DNA from: CATQHW01 sp965243545
Lineage (GTDB): Bacteria; Spirochaetota; Spirochaetia; SZUA-6; Bin103
DNA: 64,000 nucleotides
Direction: 5' to 3'
NCBI GenBank assembly: GCA_965243545.1
Contig: OZ251573.1
Location: 3,038,001-3,102,000, forward strand
The notes below the pieces were generated by a model, which worked only from the letters and a program-made list of their open reading frames with translations, did no database searches and was not told the origin of the DNA. Both the position numbers and the translations under genes were made by a program. This document shows positions 43,900 through 53,168 of this stretch, piece after piece (position 1 is the stretch's first letter; each line of letters starts with the position of its first letter).

Positions 43900-46821
43900 T
43901 CAGGCCATCTGCCGGCGGGCCAGGTCCCGGAAGGGACCGTCGGTGTCGATCAGTTCGTCGAAGGAGCCGGACTGCGCCACCTGCCCGTCCTGCAGCACGT
44001 AGATGGTGTCGGCATGGCGGATGGTCGACAGGCGGTGGGCTATCACGAACCGGGTGATGGCCAGGTCCGAAATGCTTTGCATCACCTGCGCCTGACTCCG
44101 GTTGTCGAGCCAGTTGGTCGCCTCGTCCAGAAACAGCACGCTGGGATCGCGGACCAGCGCCGCCGCCAGCATGATCCGCTGGACCTGCCCGCCGGAGAAG
44201 ATCGCCGACCGGTCGCCGGAGACCGTCTGCATCTGCATCGGCATGGCGGCTATGTCCTCGTCGATGGCAGCCAGGCTGGCGGCTCGCCACGCGTCATCCT
44301 CGGTGAGGTCGCCCGACAGTCCGATGATGTTGTCGAGCACGGTGCCGGGCTGAATCGACGCATCCTGCACCACCACGCTGACCCTGCTGCGCACCGCCCG
44401 CACGTTGAGGCGCGCCAGATCGTGTCCGTCGTAATAGACGGCGCCCGATTGCGGCGTCTCCAGCCCGAGCGCCAAGCGGACCAGGGTGCTCTTGCCGGCG
44501 CCGGATTCCCCCACGATCGCCACGAACTCGCCCGCGCGGGCGTGCATGGAGACGCCGCGCAGGACCGGGGGACCGTCCTTGGCGTAGCGGAAGGTGACGT
44601 GATCGATGCGCACGTCGCCGCTCATCTCGGGCGGCGATTCGCCCTCCGGGCCGGTCTCCGGCACCGCGTCCAGGATGGGGGTCATCTGCTGGTATGCGGG
44701 CAGGATGGCGGCGACGGCGGAGAACGTGCTGCCGAGCCGGGCGACCGCCGCATAGAACACCATGAAGGCGGCGTAGATGACCAGGAAGTCCCCGGTGCCA
44801 AGGCCGCCGCCATACGCGGCGACCGCGAACACCGACGCCACCGCCACCGCCGGGGCGGCGGAGAGGTAGGCGACCAGAAACTCGTTCAGCCGGCCCAGGC
44901 GCATCTCCGTGTGCTTCTGATCCCGGTACGCCTTCGCCCACTCCGCAAAGCCGATCCCTTCCGATCCGGTCGACCGGAGTTTGCTGATGCCGTTGAGCAG
45001 CTGCAGCAGCTTCCCCGCCACCGTTCGGGACACTTCCAGCAGGCGCCGGTACAGCGGGAACTGCAGGAGGCCGAGGACGGACGTCACCCCCAGCGAGACC
45101 AAGCCGAGCACCAGACCGAGCCAGCCGATCCGGGTGTCGTAGAGGAACAGCAGGGCGAACGTCGGCAGCAGGAAGATCACCGACAACACCGCGCTGGCGA
45201 CCACGCCCGATATCTGATCGCGCAACGCCTGGTACGCCATGGCGCGCATGGTGAGATCGCCGGCGGAAAAGCGGCGGAAGAACCGTTGCGTCAGGCCGAG
45301 CATCCGGTCCCAGAGCGCCGCTCCAACCCGTGCGGATCCCACCGCCTCCATCCGCATCAGCGTGGTTCCCTGCAGGATCTGCATGAGCGCCGCAAGGATC
45401 GCCAGCAAGACCACGGACAAGGCGAGCTGCACGATCTGCCAGCGGGATCCGCTCGGAATCACCCGGTCGACCAGCACGCCGAGCAGAACGGGCGGCACCA
45501 GCATCAGCAGCCCGACCAGCACCCCGGTCAGGGTGAAGCGCGCCGCCTCCTTGCCGAGCCCCCGTAACGCAAAGCGGAACAACGTACCGGAGCGGACCGG
45601 TTCGTCCTGCGGCAGCGCGCGGTAGAAGAAGCGCCCCTCGGAAGCGAGATCGCGGGCGGCGCGCGCGTCGACCCGCACCGCGCCGCCGGTGGCCGGATCG
45701 ATCATGCGGTACCGCCCCCACACACGGCCCGGAATCAGCGCGACCGGGGCCCCGGACTCGCGCCGGAACGCCAGCAGCGCGCCCGAGTCGCCGCGCCACC
45801 AGCGATCGTCGGGGGCCAGCTTGATCTTGCGCGCCCGGACCTTCGACTCGCGCAGTATCTCCCGCAGATCGACCTCGCCTTCATCCGCGCCCCTGTTGCG
45901 GGACGGCTCGCGGAACCGGATGCCCTCGTGGCCGCCGATCAGCTTGAGAGCTTCCATCAGGGACGCCCCACGGTCCGCGGCCGGCGCCCGGCGGGCGTCC
46001 AGCACGCCGAACAGACTGTCGCGCGCCCGCTCCTCGCTGCGGCGGCGGTGCTGGACCTGCGATCTCTGCAAGTTGGCCATGTCGGCCATCAGCAGCCGCC
46101 GGTTCATCTCGTCGGCGGACATGGCCAGCTGGTGGAACTCGGCCAGGGCGGCGAACAGCATGCCTTCGGCTTGAAGCGCCCGGGTCGAGGTGACGGTGAG
46201 CGGGGACGGACGGAACAGCCGAATCCAGCTCAGGGCCGTGACCGGTATGAAGCCGGGACCGTCCCCGAGCGGGTCGCCGGTATCCAGGAACGCAGCGTTC
46301 CCGACCGGGCCGGATACCCAGACCACGCCCTGCCGGGTCGCCAGCACGCTTTCGCGTGCGCTCTCCACTTCCTCGCCCGCGGTCAGGAAGCGCTCCGGGC
46401 GCGGGCGCGGCGCCACCTCGCGGGCCATGGCGGCGGCGATGTCCGAAATCCAGGCTTCGACCTGCTCGGCCAGCAGTGCGGCGGCATCCGGGTCGGCGGC
46501 CTTGGGGTCGGTGAACGCGGTGAGCGGGACGCGGCGCAGATGGGTATCGACCAGCCCTTTGGCGATGTGGATGGAGGAGGTGCTGTCCGCCTCCGCGGCG
46601 CCGAAGAGCAGCCGGCCCGGTCCGGCGCGGAGGAGCTGCTTGAAGTCCGACGCCGATTCGTCTTCGGAGCGCTCGGCGACGAATACGTCGACCGCGCCCT
46701 CGACCACGTACCACACCGTCTCCGGGTCGGAGAGGTGGATCGGCCGGTTGCCGCCCCCAATGAACTCCTCGCCGTGCGCGAATGCTATTTCGCCCAGCCG
46801 GTCCGTCGGCGGTTTCCCCAT
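43900..46821 (-). CDS. NHLP-type RiPP export ABC transporter, permease/ATPase 2
   Basis: 973 residues. Residues about 1-130 look like a cyclic-nucleotide-binding-type beta-barrel (IHLSDPETVWYVVEGAVDVF), a central part of unknown fold reaches about residue 400, then a six-helix ABC membrane domain from about 420 and an ATPase domain near 735-970: Walker A GESGAGKSTL, signature FSGGQVQRIML, Walker B VLFLDEATNWLD. This layout, with the long N-terminal extension, is that of the second ABC protein of nitrile-hydratase-leader-peptide (NHLP) bacteriocin export systems. It is 24 bases downstream of the C39-peptidase transporter. Confidence 0.88.
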   Translation of the reverse strand: MGKPPTDRLGEIAFAHGEEFIGGGNRPIHLSDPETVWYVVEGAVDVFVAERSEDESASDFKQLLRAGPGRLLFGAAEADSTSSIHIAKGLVDTHLRRVPLTAFTDPKAADPDAAALLAEQVEAWISDIAAAMAREVAPRPRPERFLTAGEEVESARESVLATRQGVVWVSGPVGNAAFLDTGDPLGDGPGFIPVTALSWIRLFRPSPLTVTSTRALQAEGMLFAALAEFHQLAMSADEMNRRLLMADMANLQRSQVQHRRRSEERARDSLFGVLDARRAPAADRGASLMEALKLIGGHEGIRFREPSRNRGADEGEVDLREILRESKVRARKIKLAPDDRWWRGDSGALLAFRRESGAPVALIPGRVWGRYRMIDPATGGAVRVDARAARDLASEGRFFYRALPQDEPVRSGTLFRFALRGLGKEAARFTLTGVLVGLLMLVPPVLLGVLVDRVIPSGSRWQIVQLALSVVLLAILAALMQILQGTTLMRMEAVGSARVGAALWDRMLGLTQRFFRRFSAGDLTMRAMAYQALRDQISGVVASAVLSVIFLLPTFALLFLYDTRIGWLGLVLGLVSLGVTSVLGLLQFPLYRRLLEVSRTVAGKLLQLLNGISKLRSTGSEGIGFAEWAKAYRDQKHTEMRLGRLNEFLVAYLSAAPAVAVASVFAVAAYGGGLGTGDFLVIYAAFMVFYAAVARLGSTFSAVAAILPAYQQMTPILDAVPETGPEGESPPEMSGDVRIDHVTFRYAKDGPPVLRGVSMHARAGEFVAIVGESGAGKSTLVRLALGLETPQSGAVYYDGHDLARLNVRAVRSRVSVVVQDASIQPGTVLDNIIGLSGDLTEDDAWRAASLAAIDEDIAAMPMQMQTVSGDRSAIFSGGQVQRIMLAAALVRDPSVLFLDEATNWLDNRSQAQVMQSISDLAITRFVIAHRLSTIRHADTIYVLQDGQVAQSGSFDELIDTDGPFRDLARRQMA

Positions 46822-46845
46822 CTTCCTGTCGCTCCGTACGTCCGG

Positions 46846-49113
46846 TCAGCTCGAATCGACGAGCTGGCGATACAGTCCGTCGGTCTCCCGCATCAGCTCC
46901 GTATGGGCGCCCCGCTGCACCTCGCGCCCGTGTTCCAGGACCACGATCAGGTCGCAATCGCGGATGGTGCTGAGCCGATGGGCCACGATCAGGCAGCTGC
47001 ACCCGCGTCGCCGCAGAGCGTCGTCGATGCGGACCTCCGTGATCGTGTCGAGCGAGCTGGTCGCCTCGTCCAGGACCAGCACCGACGGTTCGTTGACCAG
47101 CGCGCGCGCTATCTCCAGCCGCTGGCGCTGGCCGCCGCTGAAGTTGCTCCCTCCTTCATCTACCGGTCCGTCATACCCGCTCGGCCGGGAGATGATCACG
47201 TCATGGACGATCGCATCCTGCGCAGCCGCCATCAGGGCGTGGTCCGGCACGTTCGGCAACCACATGGTGAGGTTCTCGCGCACCGTGCCCGCGAACAGAA
47301 AGATGTGCTGGTCGACCAGCGACACCGAGCTGGTCAGCAGCTCGCGCGGGATCGCGGTGCGCGGATGCCCGTCGATCAGAATCTCCCCCGACCACGGCCG
47401 ATAGATGCCGGCGACCAGCGCCGACAGCGTCGACTTGCCGGAGCCGCTGGGACCGACGATCGCCACGCGCTGACCGGGTTCGATGGTGAGGCTGAAGTCC
47501 TTGAGCAACGGTTCGCGGTTCTGCTGGTAGCCGAAGGTGACGTCGCGCAACTCGACCCGGCCTTTCAGCCGCAGCCGCCCGCCCAGGGTCGATACCTGAT
47601 CTCCGGAGCCGGCGCCATCGCCGCCGGATTCGAAGTCGGAGTCCTCGGCCGCGTCGAACACGTCATCCAGGCGCTGCAGGTCAGCTTCCAGAATCTGAAA
47701 CAGATCCGCAAACTGGATGAAGCGCCCGACCGGCATCATGAAGCTGGAGGCGGCCATGTAGAACGCCGTCAGCATACCGGCGGTCATGTCCCCGGACATC
47801 ACGCGCCAGCCGCCGATGCCGAGCACGGCGGCGTTGGCCAGGACCAGGAACAGCACCGGCAGGGACGCGTTGACGTAGCCCAACTCCGCGAACCGTTGCC
47901 GGGCCAGCAGTTCCCGCGCCTGGTAGCCGGTCCAGCGCGCGTAGAACTCGTCCTCGGCGCCGGTCGCCTGCAGGGTGTCGATCTTGGAGACGCCGAACAT
48001 GCCGATTCCGTAGAGCATGCCCTGCTCGCGCCTGAGCCGGCGGTTTTCGTCCACGCGCACGCGGGCCAAGGCGCGCATGGCCATCGCGCTGAGCACGCTC
48101 AGCGCCACGACCACGGCGGCGAGCAACGGGTCGAAGGCCAGCATCAGTCCCAGGAACGCCAAGCTGGTGACGATCTCGATGCCGATGCCGAGCAGATGGC
48201 GCGTGGCCACGTTCGACACCGAATCGAGCAGCTGGATGCGGGACGTGAGGTCGCCGGCGAAACGTTGCGAGAAGAACCGCATGGGAAGCCGGAACAGCCG
48301 CGCCATGAAGCGCGATGCGTGGTCGACCGACAGGCGCACGGAGAGCAGCCGGAGACACCGTTCCCGGAGCCAGGTGAGCAGGAAGAGCAGACCGGCGGCG
48401 GCAAGGAGGACTCCGACCAGAACTTCGCCCAAGGACGGTTCGCGCCCGGAGAGCACGAAGTCGACGAACAGGTTGACCAACAGCGGCATGGCCAGCGACG
48501 GCACGGTCAGCAGCAGCCCGCAGCACGCGGCGAACGCCAGCGGCTTCTTGACGTCGCGCAGCCACGGCACGATGCGGTACAGAAGGCCGGGCCGGACGCC
48601 GCCGGGCTCGAACACGGGCCGCGGTTTGAATGTCAGCGTCACCCCCGTGAACGCCTGGTCGAACTCCTCCGCGCTCACCGTTCGATGGCCGTTGGCCGGA
48701 TCGTTGATCAGGAACCGGTCGCCGCTGAAACCCTCCAGAACCACGAAGTGGTGGAACTCCCAGAACAGGATCATCGGCAACGGCATCGCGCGGAGCTGGT
48801 GCGGCTGCCTGCGCCATCCTTTCGTATCCAGGCCGTACCGCCGTGCGGCGCGAAAGATGTCGGCTGCGCTGCAGCCGTCCCGGCCGACCGAGCACGCCTC
48901 CCGTAGCTCCTCGATGGAGACCCAGCGCCCGAAGTGGGAGAGCACGATCCCCAGGCACGCGGCCCCGCACTCGGTCTCGGTGAGCTGCAACAGCACCGAG
49001 GTGCGCACCCGGCGCCGGGCAGGGTGCTTGTTGGCCGCGCGCGTGCGCTTCAGCGCCGTATCGAGCGCGGGATTGGCGGACCTGCGTCCGCCGCCGGAAC
49101 CGGCCGCGCGCAT
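46846..49113 (-). CDS. NHLP-type RiPP export ABC transporter with C39 peptidase
   Basis: 755 residues from the ATG at 49113, coupled to the HlyD gene by TGATG. The C39 cysteine protease domain (about 35-170) has the catalytic Cys in QLTETECGAACLGIVLSHFG, His in WEFHHFVVLEGF and Asp in FLINDPANGH. A six-helix ABC membrane domain and the ATPase follow: Walker A GPSGSGKSTL, signature FSGGQRQRLEIA, Walker B VLVLDEATSSLD. It should cleave a double-glycine-type leader and export the peptide. No leader peptide gene is visible in the neighbourhood. Confidence 0.92.
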   Translation of the reverse strand: MRAAGSGGGRRSANPALDTALKRTRAANKHPARRRVRTSVLLQLTETECGAACLGIVLSHFGRWVSIEELREACSVGRDGCSAADIFRAARRYGLDTKGWRRQPHQLRAMPLPMILFWEFHHFVVLEGFSGDRFLINDPANGHRTVSAEEFDQAFTGVTLTFKPRPVFEPGGVRPGLLYRIVPWLRDVKKPLAFAACCGLLLTVPSLAMPLLVNLFVDFVLSGREPSLGEVLVGVLLAAAGLLFLLTWLRERCLRLLSVRLSVDHASRFMARLFRLPMRFFSQRFAGDLTSRIQLLDSVSNVATRHLLGIGIEIVTSLAFLGLMLAFDPLLAAVVVALSVLSAMAMRALARVRVDENRRLRREQGMLYGIGMFGVSKIDTLQATGAEDEFYARWTGYQARELLARQRFAELGYVNASLPVLFLVLANAAVLGIGGWRVMSGDMTAGMLTAFYMAASSFMMPVGRFIQFADLFQILEADLQRLDDVFDAAEDSDFESGGDGAGSGDQVSTLGGRLRLKGRVELRDVTFGYQQNREPLLKDFSLTIEPGQRVAIVGPSGSGKSTLSALVAGIYRPWSGEILIDGHPRTAIPRELLTSSVSLVDQHIFLFAGTVRENLTMWLPNVPDHALMAAAQDAIVHDVIISRPSGYDGPVDEGGSNFSGGQRQRLEIARALVNEPSVLVLDEATSSLDTITEVRIDDALRRRGCSCLIVAHRLSTIRDCDLIVVLEHGREVQRGAHTELMRETDGLYRQLVDSS

Positions 49114-50021
49114 CAGGAGCCGCGGCCCGCCAGCAGCGCCGCCGGAGACTGCCGCCCCACCGTGATCAGCACCCGCCCCGCCATCCCGTCGGCCAGCGTC
49201 TCGGGCAGCGGTTCGTTCAGGGTGACTCGCAGCAGATACGCGGGGGCCGGCGTCGTCAGACCAAGGTCGGCAAGCCATGCCGGGGCGGTTTCCGGCCGGG
49301 AGGAAACGTCGAGCACGCGGGCTTCCAATCGCTGTTCGCCCGGCTGCCCGGCCTGCGTCCGCACCTCCGCGTCCATGCCCGGCTCGATCCGTTCGGCGTC
49401 CTGCGGCGACACGAAGGCGAATGCCTGCCAGGCATCGGCGGAGCTGCCGCGAACCCGGGCGACCGTCTCGCCGACGCTGACCGGCTGCCCGGCGGTCAGG
49501 CTGAGCGCGATCAGCGCTCCCGCGCGCGGAGCGACGATCCACTCCCCGGCGCGGAGCTCGACGGCCGCCAGCTCGTCGCGCAGCTCGTCGCGCGCCGCCG
49601 CCAGCAACGGCCCTCGGACCTCGTCGGCCGACTCGACGCCGCGCATGCCTTCCTCGACCGCGCTCACGATGGTCCGCGTGATCCGCGCCTGGCGCTCCGC
49701 CTCCGGCAGCCGCACGCGGGCGATCCGCTGCCCCTGCTCGACAGGGTCGCCCACCTCGGCCAGCGTCTCGATGACGCTGCCGGACACCGGGGACACCACG
49801 GCGTCGCGCTCGCCCGGTTGGACCAGCACGGCCGCGGCCGTCAGGTTGCGATCCACCGTCGCGAACACCGCCCACGCCAGGAAGACGATCAGCGCCACGC
49901 CGAGCGCGGCCAGGACGATCCACTCGTGAGGGGCCGTGACCTGCAGCCGCTCGTCGAGAGGCTCCGGGCGCGACCGGCGGGCGACCGCCTCCTCCCTGAA
50001 TACTTTGTTAAATGAAAACAA
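49113..50021 (-). CDS. HlyD-like membrane fusion protein of the NHLP exporter
   Basis: 302 residues starting at a TTG that gives FSFNKVFREEAVARRSRPEP, typical of NHLP HlyD proteins. One membrane helix at about 35-58 (VLAALGVALIVFLAWAVFAT), then a lipoyl-like half (VVSPVSGSVIETLAEVGDPV-EQGQ), a helical hairpin and a second half (IVAPRAGALIALSLTAGQPV-SVGE). It connects the inner-membrane ABC proteins to the envelope. It is first in the three-gene cassette. Confidence 0.88.
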   Translation of the reverse strand: MFSFNKVFREEAVARRSRPEPLDERLQVTAPHEWIVLAALGVALIVFLAWAVFATVDRNLTAAAVLVQPGERDAVVSPVSGSVIETLAEVGDPVEQGQRIARVRLPEAERQARITRTIVSAVEEGMRGVESADEVRGPLLAAARDELRDELAAVELRAGEWIVAPRAGALIALSLTAGQPVSVGETVARVRGSSADAWQAFAFVSPQDAERIEPGMDAEVRTQAGQPGEQRLEARVLDVSSRPETAPAWLADLGLTTPAPAYLLRVTLNEPLPETLADGMAGRVLITVGRQSPAALLAGRGS

Positions 50022-50064
50022 CCGCGCCGCTCCCCTTCACCCGCACCGGCGGGCTGTGGGCCGC

Positions 50065-50070
50065 AGTATA
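50065..50070 (-). promoter_or_regulatory. Possible -10 box for the NHLP cassette
   Basis: TATACT on the minus strand lies 44 bases upstream of the HlyD start in the 174-bp divergent region. The -35 position is not convincing, so this is a weak call. Nothing else was recognised in the region. Confidence 0.3.
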
Positions 50071-50195
50071 CACGCTTGGCGCGCGCGTTGGTAGTGCGGC
50101 GTTTGCCGCCTCCCGGCGGAGCGGGTACGGTGGGCGCATCCGGCGGGCCGGCGCCCCACCGCCCGGCCGCCGAGCGCCGGAGGTGACCTGAGCCC

Positions 50196-51311
50196 ATGCC
50201 TGCCCTGCCCGTGTTCCGCCGCCGCACGATCTACCGGGGAGCGCCGGCCGAACGCATGGCGTGTCTGGTCGGCGACCTGGACGGCGACGGCGCGGCCGAG
50301 TTCGTCATCTCCTCCCGCCGGCCGGCGCAGATCCTCTGGTTCGGCAGAACCGACGGCGGCGCCTGGCGGCCGCACGTGATCGACGACGCGTTTCCGAGCA
50401 TCAGCGTCGGCGGCGCGCTGGCCGACCTGACCGGTAGCGGCCGGCTCGACCTGATCGCCGGCACCAGTGACCGGGGCAGCTGCGTCTACTGGTGGGAGTG
50501 CCCGGCCGATCCGTCCCGACGGTGGGTGCGCCGGGAGGCGTTCCCGCTGCCGGCAAGCCGCACCCACGACCTGTTGCTGGCCGACGTCGACGGCGACGGG
50601 CGGCCGGAGCTGTACGTCTGGAATCAGGACGCCCGGACGCTCTGGACGGTCCCGCTCCCCGACGATCCGTACGTCACGCCGTGGCCGGGCGTCCGGCCCG
50701 TCGTCACCGGCGTGGACGAGCAGGCGCTGGCGGCTGCCGACGTCGACGGCGACGGCCGGTTGGAGCTGATCGCCGGCTGTTCCTGGTACCGCCTGCTGCC
50801 GAATGGCGAGTGGGAGCGGCACGTCTACACGCGGGAGTACGGCGGCGTGCGGGTGGCGGCCGCCGACTTCGACGGCGACGGCCGGCCGGAGATCGCCCTG
50901 TGCGAGGTCGCCCTCGACGTCGGGCGCACCTACGGACGCCTCGCGCTGCTGCGGCCGGGGCCGGACGTCGAGGACCTGTGGCAGGACGAGGTGTTGGACG
51001 ACCGGCTGCTGGACGCGCACTCGCTGCAGGCGGCCGACTTCGACGGCGACGGACGCCCGGACCTGTACGTGGGCGAGATGGGGCGCGGCGACTGGACCGC
51101 CCCGCACGCGCCCGCGCACCTGCTGTTCCTCAACCGCGGCGGCGGCCGGATGGAGCGGATGGTCATAGACTCCGGGATCGGGACCCACGAAGCGCAGGTC
51201 ATCCGGATCGACGGGCGCCCCGGCATACTGAGCAAGCCGTACCGGGCGCTCGACGATCCCGCGCCGCGCCCTGCCGGAATCGACGACATCCACCTGTATC
51301 TGCAGGAGTGA
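50196..51311 (+). CDS. FG-GAP/VCBS repeat protein
   Basis: 371 residues with at least five calcium-type repeats containing DxDGDG: DLDGDGAAEFVI, DVDGDGRPELYV, DVDGDGRLELIA, DFDGDGRPEIAL, DFDGDGRPDLYV. These form a beta-propeller similar to integrin alpha chains. There is no signal peptide or membrane segment, which is unusual for FG-GAP proteins since they are mostly extracellular; the ATG at 50196 begins directly with LPVFRRRTIYRG. No enzymatic domain is fused. It is divergent from the export cassette. Confidence 0.82.
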   Translation: MPALPVFRRRTIYRGAPAERMACLVGDLDGDGAAEFVISSRRPAQILWFGRTDGGAWRPHVIDDAFPSISVGGALADLTGSGRLDLIAGTSDRGSCVYWWECPADPSRRWVRREAFPLPASRTHDLLLADVDGDGRPELYVWNQDARTLWTVPLPDDPYVTPWPGVRPVVTGVDEQALAAADVDGDGRLELIAGCSWYRLLPNGEWERHVYTREYGGVRVAAADFDGDGRPEIALCEVALDVGRTYGRLALLRPGPDVEDLWQDEVLDDRLLDAHSLQAADFDGDGRPDLYVGEMGRGDWTAPHAPAHLLFLNRGGGRMERMVIDSGIGTHEAQVIRIDGRPGILSKPYRALDDPAPRPAGIDDIHLYLQE

Positions 51312-51330
51312 GCCGTTCCGACGCGCGCGC

Positions 51331-52404
51331 ATGATCAAGTACATCGGCTCCAAGCGCACGCTGGCGCCGGCCATCCTGCAGGCCATCGGCTCGCTCGGCC
51401 GCGTCCGGTCGGTCCTGGATCTGTTTGCCGGCACGTCGCGGGTCGGCCACGCGCTCAAGGGAGCCGGCTATCAGGTGCACGCGAACGACCACAATGCGTA
51501 CGCGGCCACGCTGGCCGCCTGTTACGTGCAGGCCGACTACGAAGATCATTGCCTGGCGGCCGCGCAACTCATCGCCGAGTTCAACTCGCTGCGCGGCTCG
51601 CCCGGCTACTTTACCGAGACGTTTTGCGAACGGTCGCGGTTCTTTCAGCCCAGGAACGGCGCCCGCATCGACGCCATCCGCGACGCGATCGCCGCCAAGT
51701 CACTCGACCCGGAGCTCGAAGCCATCGTCCTGGCCGCATTGATGGAAGCGGCCGACCGCGTCGATTCGACCACCGGCGTGCAGATGGCGTATCTGAAACG
51801 GTGGGCGCCGCGCTCGTACAACGACCTGGCGTTGCGGGTTCCGAACATCCTGCCCCGCCCGCCGGCCGGCAAGTGCTCGGCGCGCCGGATGGAGGCGCAC
51901 GACGCGGCGGAGGCGGTGGATGCCGACGTCACCTACGTAGACCCGCCGTACAACCAGCACTCGTACCTCGGCAACTACCACGTCTGGGAGTCGCTGGTGC
52001 TGTGGGACAAGCCGGAGGTGTACGGCGTCGCCTGCAAGCGCATCGATTGCCGCTGGCGAAAGAGCGTCTTCAACTCCCGCCGGCGCTGCAAGGCCGCGCT
52101 GCGCGATCTGCTGCGGGCGGTGCGCTCGCGATACGTGGTGGTCTCATTCAACAACGAGGGCTACCTTGCGCGGGAGGAAGTGGAGCTGCTCCTTGCCGAC
52201 TGTTATGGCGGGGATGCGCAGGTCGCCGTGGTCGAACACGATCACAAGCGGTACGTGGGCGCGCAGATCGGCATATACGATCCCGCCGGCAACAAGGTCG
52301 GAAAGGTAAGCCACGTACGCAACAAGGAGTACCTGTATGTCGTATCGAAGGAACCGGACGCGCGGGTTGCGCCGGTAATCCGCCAGGAGGCAGGGGTGAG
52401 GTGA
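51331..52404 (+). CDS. Adenine-specific DNA methyltransferase (D12-like), solitary
   Basis: 357 residues. MIKYIGSKRTLAPAIL is the motif X-type start, DLFAGTSRVG at 30-39 is motif I and VDPPYNQHSYLGNYHVWESL (from 203) the catalytic motif IV with a typical continuation. FNNEGYL and YVGAQIGIYDP follow, as in predicted adenine-specific methylases. No nuclease or regulator adjoins it: it overlaps the HpaI-type aldolase gene (GTGA) and shares the backbone's high GC. It may be a long-resident orphan methylase or phage-derived. Confidence 0.85.
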   Translation: MIKYIGSKRTLAPAILQAIGSLGRVRSVLDLFAGTSRVGHALKGAGYQVHANDHNAYAATLAACYVQADYEDHCLAAAQLIAEFNSLRGSPGYFTETFCERSRFFQPRNGARIDAIRDAIAAKSLDPELEAIVLAALMEAADRVDSTTGVQMAYLKRWAPRSYNDLALRVPNILPRPPAGKCSARRMEAHDAAEAVDADVTYVDPPYNQHSYLGNYHVWESLVLWDKPEVYGVACKRIDCRWRKSVFNSRRRCKAALRDLLRAVRSRYVVVSFNNEGYLAREEVELLLADCYGGDAQVAVVEHDHKRYVGAQIGIYDPAGNKVGKVSHVRNKEYLYVVSKEPDARVAPVIRQEAGVR

Positions 52405-53168
52405 GAACCAACCACGTCAGAAAGAAGCTCAAGGCCGGACAGCCGACGGTCGGCTGCTTCCTGGGCATGGGGAGCCCGAACGTCGCCGAGCAGATGGCCT
52501 GCGCCGGCTTCGATTACGTCGTGATCGAAACGGAGCACAACGGCCTGGACGTGGCCGAAGTGCAGCACATGCTCATGGCGGTCAACGGCTCCGGCGCGGT
52601 CCCGATGGTGCGCATTCCCAGTGCCGACCCGGTGTTCATCCAGCGCTCCCTGGACATCGGCGCCCTGGGGATCGTCGTGCCGCTGCTGCGCAGCGCGGAA
52701 CAAGCCCGTCACGTCGTGCGGGCGACCCGCTATCCGCCCGAAGGGAGCCGCGGGTTCGGCCCGTTGCGCGCGTCGCAGTACACGCTCGACTACCCGGACT
52801 ACCTGGCCCGCGCCAACGACAACATCCTGGTCGCGTTTCTGCTGGAGACGCGGGAGGCTATGGAGAGCCTGGAGGAGATCACCGCGGTGCCCGGCGTCGA
52901 CGCGCTCTACCTCGGCCTGTGGGACCTCTACCTCAACTACGGGGTGAGCCCGTTCGAGATGCCGCACCCGGAGATGGACAAGCTGGTCGAGCGGGCGATC
53001 CGGGTGTGCGCGGCGAGCGGGGTCGCCCTGGGGGCCGGCGCCGACACGCCGGCAGACCTGGTGCGCTGGCGGGACCGCGGACTCACCTTCCTGGGCTACG
53101 GGCCGGACTTCATGCTGCTGGCCAACGCGGCCCGCGCCGGTATCGATGCGTTTCGCGCCAAGCAATGA
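52401..53168 (+). CDS. HpcH/HpaI-family class II aldolase
   Basis: 255 residues from a GTG at 52401. GCFLGMGSPNVAEQMACAGF, then DYVVIETEHNGLD with the acidic metal region, VPMVRIPSADPVFIQRSLDI-GALGIVVPLL, SRGFGPLRASQYT and FLLETREAMESLEEITAVPG-VDALYLGLWDL match the HpcH/HpaI family of metal-dependent pyruvate aldolases (2-oxo-acid forming). The usual substrate classes are 4-hydroxy-2-oxoheptanedioate or 2-dehydro-3-deoxysugar acids; the actual one is unknown. It overlaps genes on both sides by GTGA and ATGA. Confidence 0.88.
   Translation: MRTNHVRKKLKAGQPTVGCFLGMGSPNVAEQMACAGFDYVVIETEHNGLDVAEVQHMLMAVNGSGAVPMVRIPSADPVFIQRSLDIGALGIVVPLLRSAEQARHVVRATRYPPEGSRGFGPLRASQYTLDYPDYLARANDNILVAFLLETREAMESLEEITAVPGVDALYLGLWDLYLNYGVSPFEMPHPEMDKLVERAIRVCAASGVALGAGADTPADLVRWRDRGLTFLGYGPDFMLLANAARAGIDAFRAKQ

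Noticed and set aside
43891..43902. The palindrome TGACCGCGGTCA as an operator
   Set aside because: It overlaps the stop of the second export ABC gene at the junction of convergent genes, has no partner copy, and may be chance in GC-rich DNA.
45928..48906. A 992-codon plus-strand open frame
   Set aside because: It lies antisense to two well-supported ABC transporter genes; its translation is rich in His, Gln, Arg and Gly as expected for the reverse strand of GC-rich codons.
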